Shown in pieces: positions 9,225-17,880 of a stretch of DNA of 64,000 bases. Below the pieces are notes generated by a model that saw only the letters and a program-made list of their open reading frames with translations, ran no database searches and had not been told where the DNA came from. The DNA lies in assembly GCF_003004785.1 (NCBI RefSeq), contig NZ_PVZS01000002.1:186001-250000 (forward strand), in the 5' to 3' direction. The number at the start of each line of letters is the position of its first letter. The stretch's first letter is position 1. The translations under genes were made by a program, and so were the position numbers. The DNA is from Alsobacter soli. Its GTDB lineage: Bacteria; Pseudomonadota; Alphaproteobacteria; Rhizobiales; Beijerinckiaceae.

Positions 9225-9946
9225 GGGCGACGCCCCTGGCCGGGCACGAGGATCATGGAGAAATACGGCGCCTCGTCGTCGCGCTTGTCGCGCAGGGGCA
9301 GCACCTTCTCCTCCGCCATGGACCCGCGCTCGACATAGATCGCGCGGTCAGTAAGTCCCGCCTCCGCCAGCGCCTCGCGCACCTTCGGAAAGTTGCGCCC
9401 GAGCTTCATGATCACGGCGGCGTCGGTGGCCGCCAGCTTCGCCGCGAGCTGGTCGCGGGGCAGGGTGCCCGGCAACACCGTGAGCACGTCGTCGCCCCAG
9501 GTGATGGGCGCGCCGGCCGCGGTCCAGCACCCGGACATCCCGGTCACGCCCGGCACGATGCTGACCCGGAATCTGTCCTTCAGCCGCACATAGAGGTGCA
9601 TGAAGGAGCCATAGAAGAGCGGGTCGCCCTCGCACAGCAAAGCCACGTCGCGCCCGGCCTCGAGTTCGCGAGCAATCCGCTCCGCCGACTCGGCGTAGAA
9701 CCCGGAGAGCGCCGCGTTGTACCGCGGGTCGGCGAAGGGGATCTCGACCGTCACCGGATAGGCCAGCGCCAGCTCTTCCCGCTCGGGCTTCAGCCAGGAA
9801 TCCACGATCGTGCGCGCATGGCCACGCCGGCCCCTCTTGCAGAAATAGGCGATCACCGGCGCGGACTGCACGGCCTTCACGGCCTTCACCGTGAGCAGGT
9901 CCGGATCGCCCGGGCCGAGCCCGACGCCATGGAGTGTCCCGGCCAT
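9221..9946 (-). CDS. cobI: Precorrin-2 C20-methyltransferase
   Basis: 241 residues. Methylates C20 of precorrin-2 to give precorrin-3A. Signatures: GVGLGPGDPDLLTVKAVK at the N-terminus, CEGDPLFYGSFMHL and VPGVTGMSGCWTAAG. ATG at 9946 was chosen because upstream codons lie inside cobH, whose stop is 2 nt before this start. Downstream coupling to cobJ is through GTGA. Confidence 0.96.
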   Translation of the reverse strand: MAGTLHGVGLGPGDPDLLTVKAVKAVQSAPVIAYFCKRGRRGHARTIVDSWLKPEREELALAYPVTVEIPFADPRYNAALSGFYAESAERIARELEAGRDVALLCEGDPLFYGSFMHLYVRLKDRFRVSIVPGVTGMSGCWTAAGAPITWGDDVLTVLPGTLPRDQLAAKLAATDAAVIMKLGRNFPKVREALAEAGLTDRAIYVERGSMAEEKVLPLRDKRDDEAPYFSMILVPGQGRRP

Positions 9947-9948
9947 GC

Positions 9949-10581
9949 TCACTCCCGCTCGCCCGCGAGCGCGTTGACGGCGGCCGCCGCCATGGCGCTG
10001 CCGCCCTTGCGCCCGCGCACGACGATGAACGGCACGCACCCGTCCGCGATCAACGCCTCCTTTGACTCCGCCGCGCCCACGAAGCCGACCGGCATGCCGA
10101 TGACGGCGGCGGGCCGGGGCGCGCCCGCGTCAAGCATCTCCAGCAAGCGAAACAGCGAGGTCGGGGCGTTGCCGATCGCCACCACCGCCCCGCCCATCCG
10201 CTCGCGCCACAACTCCATGGCGGCGGCCGAGCGCGTGTTGCCCAGCTGCGCGGCGAGCGCCGGCGTGCGTGGATCGTCGAGCGTGCAGATCACGTCGTTG
10301 TTGGCGGGAAGCCGCGCGCGCGTAACCCCGTTCGCCACCATCTTGGCGTCGCACAGGATGGGCGCGCCGGCCTTCAGCGCCGCCCTTGCTGCGATCGCCG
10401 CGCCCGGCGAGAAGGCGATGTCCGCCGCGGCCTCCACCATGCCGCAGGCATGGATGATGCGCACGGCCACGACCTCCTCCTCCGGAGTGAACCGCGCCAG
10501 GTCGGCCTCGGACCGGATGATGGCGAAGGACCGCCTGTAGATCTCCGCGCCCTCGCGGATATAGTCCATGCGGTCGCTCAC
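9949..10581 (-). CDS. cobH: Precorrin-8X methylmutase
   Basis: 210 residues, full length for the family. Moves the C11 methyl group of precorrin-8X to C12, giving hydrogenobyrinic acid. Signatures: RSFAIIRSEADL, the active-site histidine in RIIHACGMVE, GAPILCDAKMVANGV and GMPVGFVGAAESK. I start at a GTG (10581) that overlaps the cobG stop in GTGA; an ATG four codons later (MDYIRE) is the alternative. Confidence 0.95.
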   Translation of the reverse strand: MSDRMDYIREGAEIYRRSFAIIRSEADLARFTPEEEVVAVRIIHACGMVEAAADIAFSPGAAIAARAALKAGAPILCDAKMVANGVTRARLPANNDVICTLDDPRTPALAAQLGNTRSAAAMELWRERMGGAVVAIGNAPTSLFRLLEMLDAGAPRPAAVIGMPVGFVGAAESKEALIADGCVPFIVVRGRKGGSAMAAAAVNALAGERE

Positions 10582-11876
10582 CCCGTCCTCATCTCCTCGA
10601 TCGCCGCCCTGGCCTCGTCCAGGCTCAGCCCCGAGCGCTGTGGCGTGTCTCCGGCGCGCCCACGCCGGACGAGGTCGTATAGCCCGTTCCGCGCGGTCAG
10701 CGCCACGTCGGACGGCTCCGGACGCGCGCAACCTTTGGCGCAGCCCGAAACATGCAGGGTCACGCCCTCCGCCGCGAGCCCCCGGGCGACCTCCGCCAAC
10801 GCGGTCGCGTCGTCCCGGGTGCGCCGCGACGCGTTGGCGCAGTCGGGCGCACCCGGGCAGGCCGCCACGGCCAAGCGTGGGTCGGCAGGGTCGACGATGA
10901 ACCGGGAGGAGGCGAAGGCTGCGAGGTCCGCCAACGCGGACAACGGCATGAGAATCGCCCGCCAGGGCGTCAGCCGTAGCTCGGCGATCCCGAAGCGCTC
11001 GGACCAGTCCGCCAAACGCTCGAGATCATCCGCCGACCAGCGGCCGAATGGCGCGCCAACGCCGAACACAGAACTGTCGGCTCCCAGCCGGATGGGCCCA
11101 AGCGGCTGCGAGGCCTTGCGCGAAGGGGGAGACCAAGAGCCGGCACCGGGCTCCATGCCGGCGAGGGCCCCGAACGGCGCCAGTCCCACCTGCGCCAGCA
11201 TGGCCCCCATGCGGCGCGGCGCCTCGGGCCCGCGCTCAACGCGCAGCGCGATGAAAGTGGCGGCGATCCCCGCCGCGACCTCCACGACAGCATCGGGCGC
11301 GCACGCGCCGATCGTGTTCGCCGTCGCCTCGGACCCGCCAAGCCGCACAGCGAAGCGCGGGCCGGCATCCGTCCGGAAAGCCTCGAACCGGACGTCCACG
11401 CTGACGTCCCGCGGCGCGAAGCGCCCGCCGTCGTCGACGAGGTAGCCGAACTTGGCCGGGAGTTGATGCAACAAGGAATCTTCGGCCAGCCGTCGCTCAA
11501 GCGCCGCCGCGACCGGCCTCACGTCCAGGGCCTCGGCGGGGTCGAGGCCCGCCAGCGGGCTGGAAACGACGTTCCGCACGGCCTCGGCGGCAGGATCGGG
11601 GTCAAGCACCCCGAGCGCCTGCAGCTGTTCGAGCAGCGGCTCAAGCGTGGCGTCCGTCACGCCCCGAAGCTGCAGGTTCGCCTTGCCGCTGAGGTCGAGC
11701 GCGCCGTTGCCGAAGCGCCGGGCGCAGTCCGCGATGGCGCGCGCCAGCGCAGCCGGAACGATGCCGCCCGTCAGCCGCAGCCGCACGAGCATACCGTCGC
11801 CCGTCTGCATCGGCCGAAGCGCCCCGGGGCACCACCCCCTCCGCAGCCTCTCGGCCTCGCCCTTTGACGGGGTCAT
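10578..11876 (-). CDS. cobG: Precorrin-3B synthase (iron-sulfur monooxygenase)
   Basis: 432 residues. CobG converts precorrin-3A to precorrin-3B with oxygen and carries a 4Fe-4S centre; it is related to sulfite/nitrite reductases. Two ferredoxin-like repeats occur (RLTGGIVPAALARAIADCARRFGNG near residue 35 and LTPWRAILMPL later). The cluster cysteines are in CPGAPDCANAS and HVSGCAKGCARP. Its presence marks the oxygen-dependent pathway and a CobG rather than CobZ variant. The start overlaps the cobN stop in ATGA. Confidence 0.95.
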   Translation of the reverse strand: MTPSKGEAERLRRGWCPGALRPMQTGDGMLVRLRLTGGIVPAALARAIADCARRFGNGALDLSGKANLQLRGVTDATLEPLLEQLQALGVLDPDPAAEAVRNVVSSPLAGLDPAEALDVRPVAAALERRLAEDSLLHQLPAKFGYLVDDGGRFAPRDVSVDVRFEAFRTDAGPRFAVRLGGSEATANTIGACAPDAVVEVAAGIAATFIALRVERGPEAPRRMGAMLAQVGLAPFGALAGMEPGAGSWSPPSRKASQPLGPIRLGADSSVFGVGAPFGRWSADDLERLADWSERFGIAELRLTPWRAILMPLSALADLAAFASSRFIVDPADPRLAVAACPGAPDCANASRRTRDDATALAEVARGLAAEGVTLHVSGCAKGCARPEPSDVALTARNGLYDLVRRGRAGDTPQRSGLSLDEARAAIEEMRTG

Positions 11877-14800
11877 GCGGCTCCCCCGTGTTCCCCGCGC
11901 AGTTCGGCCAGGATGGCTGCGGTGGAGTTCCGCCGGGGGCGCCAATAGCCGCGTCGCTGCGCTTCGTCGAATTTGTCTGCGATGGCCCGCGCGGCGGCCG
12001 GGTTGGCCGCCAGGAGGAAGGCGCGCATCGCCTCGTCGCCGCAGGCGGCGTCGAACATCAGGTCGAATTGCCGGCTCTCGACCACCTCGGCCAGCGCCGC
12101 ATGGGCGAAGAGGTTGTCCACCGTCTCGGCGATCTCGGCCGCGCCGCGCCAGCCGTGGCGCATCTGCCCTGCCAGCCAGCGCGGGTTGGCGGCCCGGGCC
12201 CGCAGCACGCGGGCGACCTCCTGGCGCAGGGTGCGCACTTTGGTGCGCTCCGGCGCCGTCGTGTCGGCGTGGTAGAGCGCCGGCCTCGCGCCCAAGCTGG
12301 TCGCGGCCGCCGCGAAGCCGCCCTCGTGCTCGGCGAAAGCGTCCGAATCGAGCACGTCCTGCTCGGCCATGTCCTGCACGTGCACGAAGGCGTCCGCGCT
12401 CGCGACCCGCTCGCCGAAGGCCTCCGCCGCCGCAGCGCCCTCGCTGTTGCGGCTATACGCGTGGCCGCTTGCGGCCAGATAGGCCGCGCCGAGCTCCGCC
12501 CTGTCCTGCCACTGACCCTCGGCCAGCTTTTGGCCGAGCCCCAGCCCGTAGGCGCCCGGCGCGGTCCCGAACACGCGGACCGGATCCGCCCGGGATGCGC
12601 GCCGGGAGGCAGCGAGCGGGTTCTCCTCGTCTTCCTCGTCCAGCTCCGAGACCGCCCGGACGGCGTCGTCGAACAACGCGATCTGGCCGGGGAACACGTC
12701 CCGGAACAGCCCGGAAATCCGCAGCGTCACGTCCACGCGCGGTCGGCCGAACACGGCGGTCGGCAGGATCTCGAAGCCGGACACGCGGGACGACGCGTGG
12801 TCCCACACGGGCTTCACCCCCAGGAGCGCCATGGCCTGCGCGATCTCGTCGCCTCCGGTGCGCATGGTGGCGCTGCCCCAAAGATCGAGCACGATGCGCT
12901 TCGGCCAGTCGCCATGGTCCTGCGCGTACCGCGTCACGATCTCCTCGGCCGTGCGCTTCCCTATGTTCCAGGCCGTGCGCGTCGGGATGGCGCGCGGGTC
13001 GACGCTGAACAGGTTGCGCCCCGTCGGCAGCACATCCGCGCGGCCTCGCGACGGCGCGCCGGCGGGGCCAGGCTCCACGAAGCGGCCGTCCAGGGCGCGC
13101 AACAGCGCGTCCATTTCGGCGGGCCCGCACGCCTGGACCACGTCGCTGGGCGCCTCGCCCCAGCGCTCCGGCGAGCGCCCGAAAACGTGCAACCCATCCC
13201 CGATGCGCGCCTCCTTGAGGTCGCACAGCCAGGCGTCGAGCTTCTGCAACTCCGCCTGCGGGTCGTCCGAGCCCCCGAGCCCTGCTTCAGCAGCGAGCCC
13301 CGTCTCAGCGGCCCGCTGCAGGACGGCGTCCGCCAGCATGCGTGCGCGGCGCGCGTCGAGGCCCTGCGCGTCTGCATATTCGTCGAGCAGCGCCTCCACC
13401 TCGGCCGCGGCTCCGTGCTGGCCGGCCTCCACCAGGGGAGGGGTGAGGTGCCCCACCGTCACGGCCGCGATGCGCCTCTTCGCTTGTGCGGCCTCGCCGG
13501 GGTTGTTGACGATGAAAGGATAGACGACGGGCACGGGCCCGAGCACGGCCTCCGGCGCGCATTCCGCCGAGAGCGCCACGGCCTTGCCGGGCAGCCACTC
13601 CAGCGTCCCATGCGTGCCGCAGTGGACCATGGCGTGGATTCGCTCGACATGGCGCAGCCACAGATAGAACGCGACATAGCCATGTCGGGGCGGCAGCGCC
13701 GGGTCGTGGTGGTCGGCCTTGCGGTCCCTGTCCAGCCCGCGCGCGGGCTGCAGGGCGACAAGAAGGTTTCCGCACCGCAAGACACGGAAACGAAATGTGC
13801 CGTCCCGGACTGAAGGATCAGCGTAGGGCGAGCCCCAGGCCCCTTCGATGCTGGCGCGCAGCGCGGAGGGGAGGCTGGCGAACAGGGCGGCGTAGTCGAC
13901 GAGCGGGAGAACAGGTTCGTCGCCGTTTGAGCTTGATGCCCAGCAGCCCTCACCGCCAAGCGTCCGCATCAGATCCTGCGGGTCGGGCGACTCTCCAACG
14001 GCGTACCCCGCCCCGCGCAGCGCCTCCACGATGGCCGCCACGCTGGCCGGCGTATCCAGCCCCACCGCATAGCCCGCGCGTCCACCCTTGTGCGGGTAGT
14101 CCGACAACACGCAGGCGATCCGCCGCTCCGCCGCAGGCGTCCCGCGCAGCCGCGCCCAAGCCGCCGCAAGGTCCGCCACGGCCGCCACCCGCGACGGCTC
14201 CGGCCGATGCGCCACGGCGGCGAACTCCAGCGCTTCGCTGCGTTCGGTCTCGGCCTTGAACGAGACCGCGCCCGCGATGATGCGCCCGTCGAGCTCCGGC
14301 AGCACGACGTTCATGGCGAGGTCCGCGGCCCCCAGGCCCCGGCTCGACTCGCGCCAGGGCTCGAGTCGCGACCCGGCCAGGATGGCCTGCAGCACCGGCG
14401 CGTCCGCCCGGTCCAGCACGCCGCCGCCGGCGTCCGCTCGCCCCGAGAACGCCGTCGTGTTGAGGATGACGTCCGGCTTCTCGCGCGCGAGCAGGGCCGC
14501 CAGGCCCTCGGCAGCCGCCGGATCCTTGAGGCTGGACACATAGGCCGCCGTCACCGCGAACCCGCGCTTCGCCAGGGCGTCCGCCACCGCAGCGATCGGG
14601 GCCGTGTCGCCGGCCATCAGGACGGAACGGTAGAATGTGACGAGCGCGCGCGGAGGTCCCGCCTCCGTCATTGCGAGCGCAGCGAAGTAATCAAGGGGTG
14701 CGCGCCCTTCGCCCTGGATTGCTTCGTCGCTCCCTTGCTCGCAAGGACGGGGCGGAAGGCTGGCGTCTTTAGCCAGATCCTTCCAGCCACCCCGCGCTGC

Positions 14801-15382
14801 GCGGGCGAGGCCGGCCGCCGCCACGGGCTCGCGACAGAACTCCCGCGCAACCCCCATGGACGGCACCGGCGCCGGCTCTCGCCAGGCGAGGGCGCGCCCG
14901 GTGCGGGTCGATAGAAACGCCAGACAACTCGCCAGGTTGTCCGGCCCGCCCTCGTGGAACCAGCCCCAGAGGCGGCGCAGGTCGTCCGGAGGGAGGGTGG
15001 ACGCAGCCTCGAGCCGTTCGTCGGGGCGGTAGTCTCCCGGCACGATCGCGAGCTGAAACCCATGCTGCCGCGCAGCGCGGCCGAGCTCCTCGACCCCATA
15101 GCGCCAGTAGTCCATGCCGCCCAGCAGGCGAACGAGCACGAAGCGCGCTTTCGCCGCGACCCCTGCGACGTAGAGGTCCACCGAATAGGGATGCTTCAAC
15201 TGCGCCAGCGACGCGATGCGCAGGGTCGGATAGCGCTCGCGCCCTGCTTCCCAGGCGCGGGCGAGCGCCGTCATGTCGCTGTCCGTAAAGGACAGGAACA
15301 CGAGCTCCGCCGGGGACTGCGCCAGGTCGACCGCGGCCTCGGCCTCGTCGAGCGTGCGTGTCTCGGTGCGGAGCAGGTGCAT
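11873..15382 (-). CDS. cobN: Cobaltochelatase subunit CobN
   Basis: 1169 residues, close to the family's 1200-1300. Large subunit of the ATP-dependent cobaltochelatase that inserts Co2+ into hydrogenobyrinic acid a,c-diamide together with CobS and CobT (not in the window). Conserved CobN/Mg-chelatase H patterns: GTHGTLEWLPGKAVALS, YPFIVNNPGEAAQAKRR, GRNLFSVDPRAIPTRTAW and LDLWGSATMRTGGDEIAQA. Residues about 212-239 are encoded by a dispersed palindromic repeat inserted in frame (DNA 14666-14752) in a region that is normally a variable linker. The gene starts 4 nt after the cobW stop and overlaps cobG. Confidence 0.97.
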   Translation of the reverse strand: MHLLRTETRTLDEAEAAVDLAQSPAELVFLSFTDSDMTALARAWEAGRERYPTLRIASLAQLKHPYSVDLYVAGVAAKARFVLVRLLGGMDYWRYGVEELGRAARQHGFQLAIVPGDYRPDERLEAASTLPPDDLRRLWGWFHEGGPDNLASCLAFLSTRTGRALAWREPAPVPSMGVAREFCREPVAAAGLARAARGGWKDLAKDASLPPRPCEQGSDEAIQGEGRAPLDYFAALAMTEAGPPRALVTFYRSVLMAGDTAPIAAVADALAKRGFAVTAAYVSSLKDPAAAEGLAALLAREKPDVILNTTAFSGRADAGGGVLDRADAPVLQAILAGSRLEPWRESSRGLGAADLAMNVVLPELDGRIIAGAVSFKAETERSEALEFAAVAHRPEPSRVAAVADLAAAWARLRGTPAAERRIACVLSDYPHKGGRAGYAVGLDTPASVAAIVEALRGAGYAVGESPDPQDLMRTLGGEGCWASSSNGDEPVLPLVDYAALFASLPSALRASIEGAWGSPYADPSVRDGTFRFRVLRCGNLLVALQPARGLDRDRKADHHDPALPPRHGYVAFYLWLRHVERIHAMVHCGTHGTLEWLPGKAVALSAECAPEAVLGPVPVVYPFIVNNPGEAAQAKRRIAAVTVGHLTPPLVEAGQHGAAAEVEALLDEYADAQGLDARRARMLADAVLQRAAETGLAAEAGLGGSDDPQAELQKLDAWLCDLKEARIGDGLHVFGRSPERWGEAPSDVVQACGPAEMDALLRALDGRFVEPGPAGAPSRGRADVLPTGRNLFSVDPRAIPTRTAWNIGKRTAEEIVTRYAQDHGDWPKRIVLDLWGSATMRTGGDEIAQAMALLGVKPVWDHASSRVSGFEILPTAVFGRPRVDVTLRISGLFRDVFPGQIALFDDAVRAVSELDEEDEENPLAASRRASRADPVRVFGTAPGAYGLGLGQKLAEGQWQDRAELGAAYLAASGHAYSRNSEGAAAAEAFGERVASADAFVHVQDMAEQDVLDSDAFAEHEGGFAAAATSLGARPALYHADTTAPERTKVRTLRQEVARVLRARAANPRWLAGQMRHGWRGAAEIAETVDNLFAHAALAEVVESRQFDLMFDAACGDEAMRAFLLAANPAAARAIADKFDEAQRRGYWRPRRNSTAAILAELRGEHGGAA
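14666..14752. repeat. Palindromic repeat copy inside the cobN coding region
   Basis: The + strand reads cgtcattgcgag, agcgaagtaatcaaggg, then about 15 bp, then ccctggattgcttcgtcgc and gctcgcaaggacgg. The arms are partly complementary, and the same words form intergenic copies at 7612, 23630 and 47831. The insertion is a whole number of codons with no stop in the cobN frame and adds about 28 residues (including PCEQGSDEAIQGEG and FAALAMTEAG). Confidence 0.85.
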
Positions 15383-15386
15383 GGCG

Positions 15387-16421
15387 TCAGGCCGCCAGCG
15401 CCGCCTCGATGGCCGCCCGGTCGAGGCCTTTCTCGCCGATCACCACGAGGCGGCTGCGCCGCGGCTCGCCGGCGGCCCAGGGCCGGTCGAAGTGATGGCG
15501 GAAACGCGCGCCGACGCCCTGCACCAGCAGGCGCATCGGCTTGCCCGACACCTCCAGGAAGCCCTTCATGCGCAGCACGTCGTGGTCCTCGGCCACCTTG
15601 GCGAGCTTGCTGACCAGCGCGGCGGGGTCGGACACCGCCGGCATCTCCACCACGAAGCTGTCGAAGTCGTCGTGGTCGTGCTCCTCCTCGGCGTCATGGT
15701 GCGACGGGCGGTGGGCGAGATCGTCCTCGGCCGCCGCTCCAATGCCGAGCAGCACGTCTGCGTCCACCTTGCCCTCGCGGGTCGGGGCCACCTTCACGGA
15801 GCGCGGAATGGTCTTGCGGATGTCTTCGGCCACCCGGGCGAGCTCGCCCTCGTCCAGCAGGTCGGCCTTGTTGAGGATCACGAGGTCGGCGCAGAGCAGC
15901 TGGTCCTCGTAGACCTCTTCCAGCGGGTTGTCGTGGTCGACAGCCGCGTCCTCCTCGCGCTGGGCGAGCACCTCGTCGGGGTCGTCGGCGAAACGGCCCG
16001 CCGCCACGGCGGCGCCGTCCACCACGGCGATCACGCCGTCCACGGTGAGGCGCGAGCGGATGGGCGGCCAGTCGAAGGCCTTCACCAGCGGCTTGGGCAG
16101 GGCGAGCCCGGAGGTCTCCACGATGATGTGGTCCGGCCGCTTCTCGTGCGACAGCAGCGCCTCGATCGCAGGCACGAAGTCGTCCGCCACGGTGCAGCAC
16201 AGGCAGCCGTTGGCGAGCTCGACGATGTTCTCCTCCGGGCAGCTCTCGATGCCGCAGGAGCGCAGGATCTCGCCGTCGACTCCGACGTCGCCGAACTCGT
16301 TCACGACGAGCGCCAGCCGGCGCCCGCCGGCGTTCTCCAGCACGTGCCGGATCAGCGTGGTTTTACCGGCGCCGAGGAAGCCGGTGACGATCGTGACGGG
16401 GACTTTCGCGAGCGCGTTCAT
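15387..16421 (-). CDS. cobW: Cobalamin biosynthesis GTPase CobW (metal chaperone)
   Basis: 344 residues, G3E GTPase family. CobW is thought to deliver Co2+ to the cobaltochelatase. It has Walker A GFLGAGKTT near residue 12, the metal motif CLCC in ELANGCLCCTV, ETSG, the guanine motif NKAD, and a His/Asp-rich metal-binding stretch (HHDAEEEHDHDD). The CobW C-terminal domain follows. ATG at 16421 overlaps the DUF1636 stop. It precedes cobN by 4 nt, matching its role. Confidence 0.95.
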   Translation of the reverse strand: MNALAKVPVTIVTGFLGAGKTTLIRHVLENAGGRRLALVVNEFGDVGVDGEILRSCGIESCPEENIVELANGCLCCTVADDFVPAIEALLSHEKRPDHIIVETSGLALPKPLVKAFDWPPIRSRLTVDGVIAVVDGAAVAAGRFADDPDEVLAQREEDAAVDHDNPLEEVYEDQLLCADLVILNKADLLDEGELARVAEDIRKTIPRSVKVAPTREGKVDADVLLGIGAAAEDDLAHRPSHHDAEEEHDHDDFDSFVVEMPAVSDPAALVSKLAKVAEDHDVLRMKGFLEVSGKPMRLLVQGVGARFRHHFDRPWAAGEPRRSRLVVIGEKGLDRAAIEAALAA

Positions 16422-16831
16422 TCGGCGGCCTCGGGCAGGGGGGATTCGGGAGATGCGGCCGCGGCCGCGAGCGGGGGCGAGCGCGAAATCACGCCCTTTT
16501 TCAGCATGTCGGGGCGCTGCCGCCACGGGATGAGGCCGTCCGGCGCCTCGCGGTAGAGCAGGGCGCCGTTGATCACGGTCTCGGCCCCGACCTCGGGCGG
16601 GAAGTCACCATACACGTAGGTCCACTTGCCCGGCGCGGCATAGCCCACCGTGACGGGCCGCTTGCACACGCTCAGGCATTCAACCGGCACGACGCGAACG
16701 GCGGCGCCGCGCTCCTCGGCCAGTTTGGCCACCTCGCGGTGGAGCCGCGCGCCGGCGCGCCCCTGCTCGGCCTCGAGCGGGTCGTCCGTCACCCGGCAGG
16801 TGACGCAGATATGGATGGTGGTGGGCTCCAT
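16418..16831 (-). CDS. DUF1636 family protein of the cobalamin operon (ferredoxin-like cysteines)
   Basis: 137 residues; first gene after the cobalamin riboswitch. DUF1636 proteins are small and thioredoxin/2Fe-2S-ferredoxin-like. The four cysteines are visible as CVTC near residue 9 and CLSVC near residue 50. They are regularly found beside cobW, but their function is not established; a redox or cobalt-handling role is inference. ATG at 16831 (MEPTTIHICVTC) places the first Cys pair right at the N-terminus as in homologues. The tail after about residue 110 is Ala/Ser/Pro-rich. Confidence 0.88.
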   Translation of the reverse strand: MEPTTIHICVTCRVTDDPLEAEQGRAGARLHREVAKLAEERGAAVRVVPVECLSVCKRPVTVGYAAPGKWTYVYGDFPPEVGAETVINGALLYREAPDGLIPWRQRPDMLKKGVISRSPPLAAAAASPESPLPEAAE

Positions 16832-16956
16832 GCTCCCGGCGCTCCCGCCTGTCGGCGTATCCTGTCCGGGCGCTGCGAAGACGGACGCCGCCTCCGCTGG
16901 TGCGGCCGAGGCCGCTGGCCGCTCCGGGGCGCCCCGCCCGCAGCGTCGTCTGGCGT

Positions 16957-17140
16957 GAAGGCAGGTCTCCTGGCTCGCGGATCGCCGCCCTGCGCCGCCT
17001 TCCCGGGCTTGCGCCCAGTGGCGTCGTGGCGCGGGGCTCACCGCTCACAGTTGCGGGGGCAGCCGCGGAATTGGGGGCGCGAGGCCCTCTCACCGCATTC
17101 CCTCTTCGCCCTCTCGCGAGGGACCGTCACGTGGTCAGTC
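16957..17140 (-). promoter_or_regulatory. Cobalamin riboswitch
   Basis: Read on the minus strand, the hallmarks appear in order: GCGGTGAGAGGG, then GGCTGCCCCCGCAACTGTGA, then GCCACTGG, GGGAAGGC, and the B12 box GAGCCAGGAGACCTGCC. It lies about 125 nt before the DUF1636 start, enough for an expression platform, and so should switch off DUF1636-cobWNGHIJ when adenosylcobalamin is plentiful. cobO on the plus strand starts 120 bp on the other side and is not in its transcript. Confidence 0.96.
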
Positions 17141-17259
17141 TTAGGCGGGCCGGGGGAGGGGAGTCAATGAAGCGAAGGGCGAGCCCCGTGCCGCGCGGTC
17201 GCGCCTTGCCTCGACCCTCCGCCCCATGCTCTTGATGCGCTCCCGACCCCGGAGCGACC

Positions 17260-17880
17260 ATGACCGAGCCCGCCGAGACCGAAGAGGCCCGCCGCCATCG
17301 CGAGAAGATGGCCAAGCGCAAGGCCGTGCAGGACGCCGAGGTAGCGTCCAAGACCGTCGCGTCCAAGGGCCTGCTGATGGTCCACACCGGGCCCGGCAAG
17401 GGCAAGTCCACGGCGGCCTTCGGGCTCATCATGCGCGCGCTCGGCTACGGATGGCCGGTCGGCGTCGTGCAGTTCATCAAGGGCGCGTGGGACACGGGCG
17501 AGCGCCATGCCCTGGAGCGCTTCCCCGACCTCGTGCGCTGGCACACCATGGGCGAGGGCTTCACCTGGGAGACCCAGGACAAGGCCCGCGACATCGCGGC
17601 CGCGCAGGCCGCATGGGCCAAGGCCAAGGAGCTGATGGCGGACCCCGCCATCCGCCTCCTGGTCCTGGACGAGCTCAACATCGCGCTGCGCTACGACTAC
17701 CTGTCGCTGGAGGATGTGGTCGAGACCCTGAGGGCGCGTCGCCCGGACCTCCATGTCGTGGTCACCGGCCGCAACGCCAAGCCGGAGCTGATCGAGGCCG
17801 CTGACCTGGTCACCGAGATGACGTTGGTGAAGCACCACTTCAAGGCGGGCGTGAAGGCCCAGCAGGGCATCGAGTTTTGA
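17260..17880 (+). CDS. cobO: Cob(I)yrinic acid a,c-diamide adenosyltransferase
   Basis: 206 residues, CobA/CobO/BtuR type. Transfers the adenosyl group of ATP to Co(I). P-loop [12 protein letters not shown] near residue 46; [22 protein letters not shown] and [13 protein letters not shown] are family signatures. The N-terminal 35 residues form a charged helix ([12 protein letters not shown]). ATG at 17260 is in a good context. The stop overlaps the cobQ start, so cobO-cobQ is a two-gene operon. Confidence 0.96.
   Translation: MTEPAETEEARRHREKMAKRKAVQDAEVASKTVASKGLLMVHTGPGKGKSTAAFGLIMRALGYGWPVGVVQFIKGAWDTGERHALERFPDLVRWHTMGEGFTWETQDKARDIAAAQAAWAKAKELMADPAIRLLVLDELNIALRYDYLSLEDVVETLRARRPDLHVVVTGRNAKPELIEAADLVTEMTLVKHHFKAGVKAQQGIEF

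Noticed and set aside
11864-13813. Long open frame (649 codons) on the plus strand over cobN
   Set aside because: It is antisense to the well-conserved cobN gene and its low-complexity product shows no family pattern. High GC alone gives such frames.
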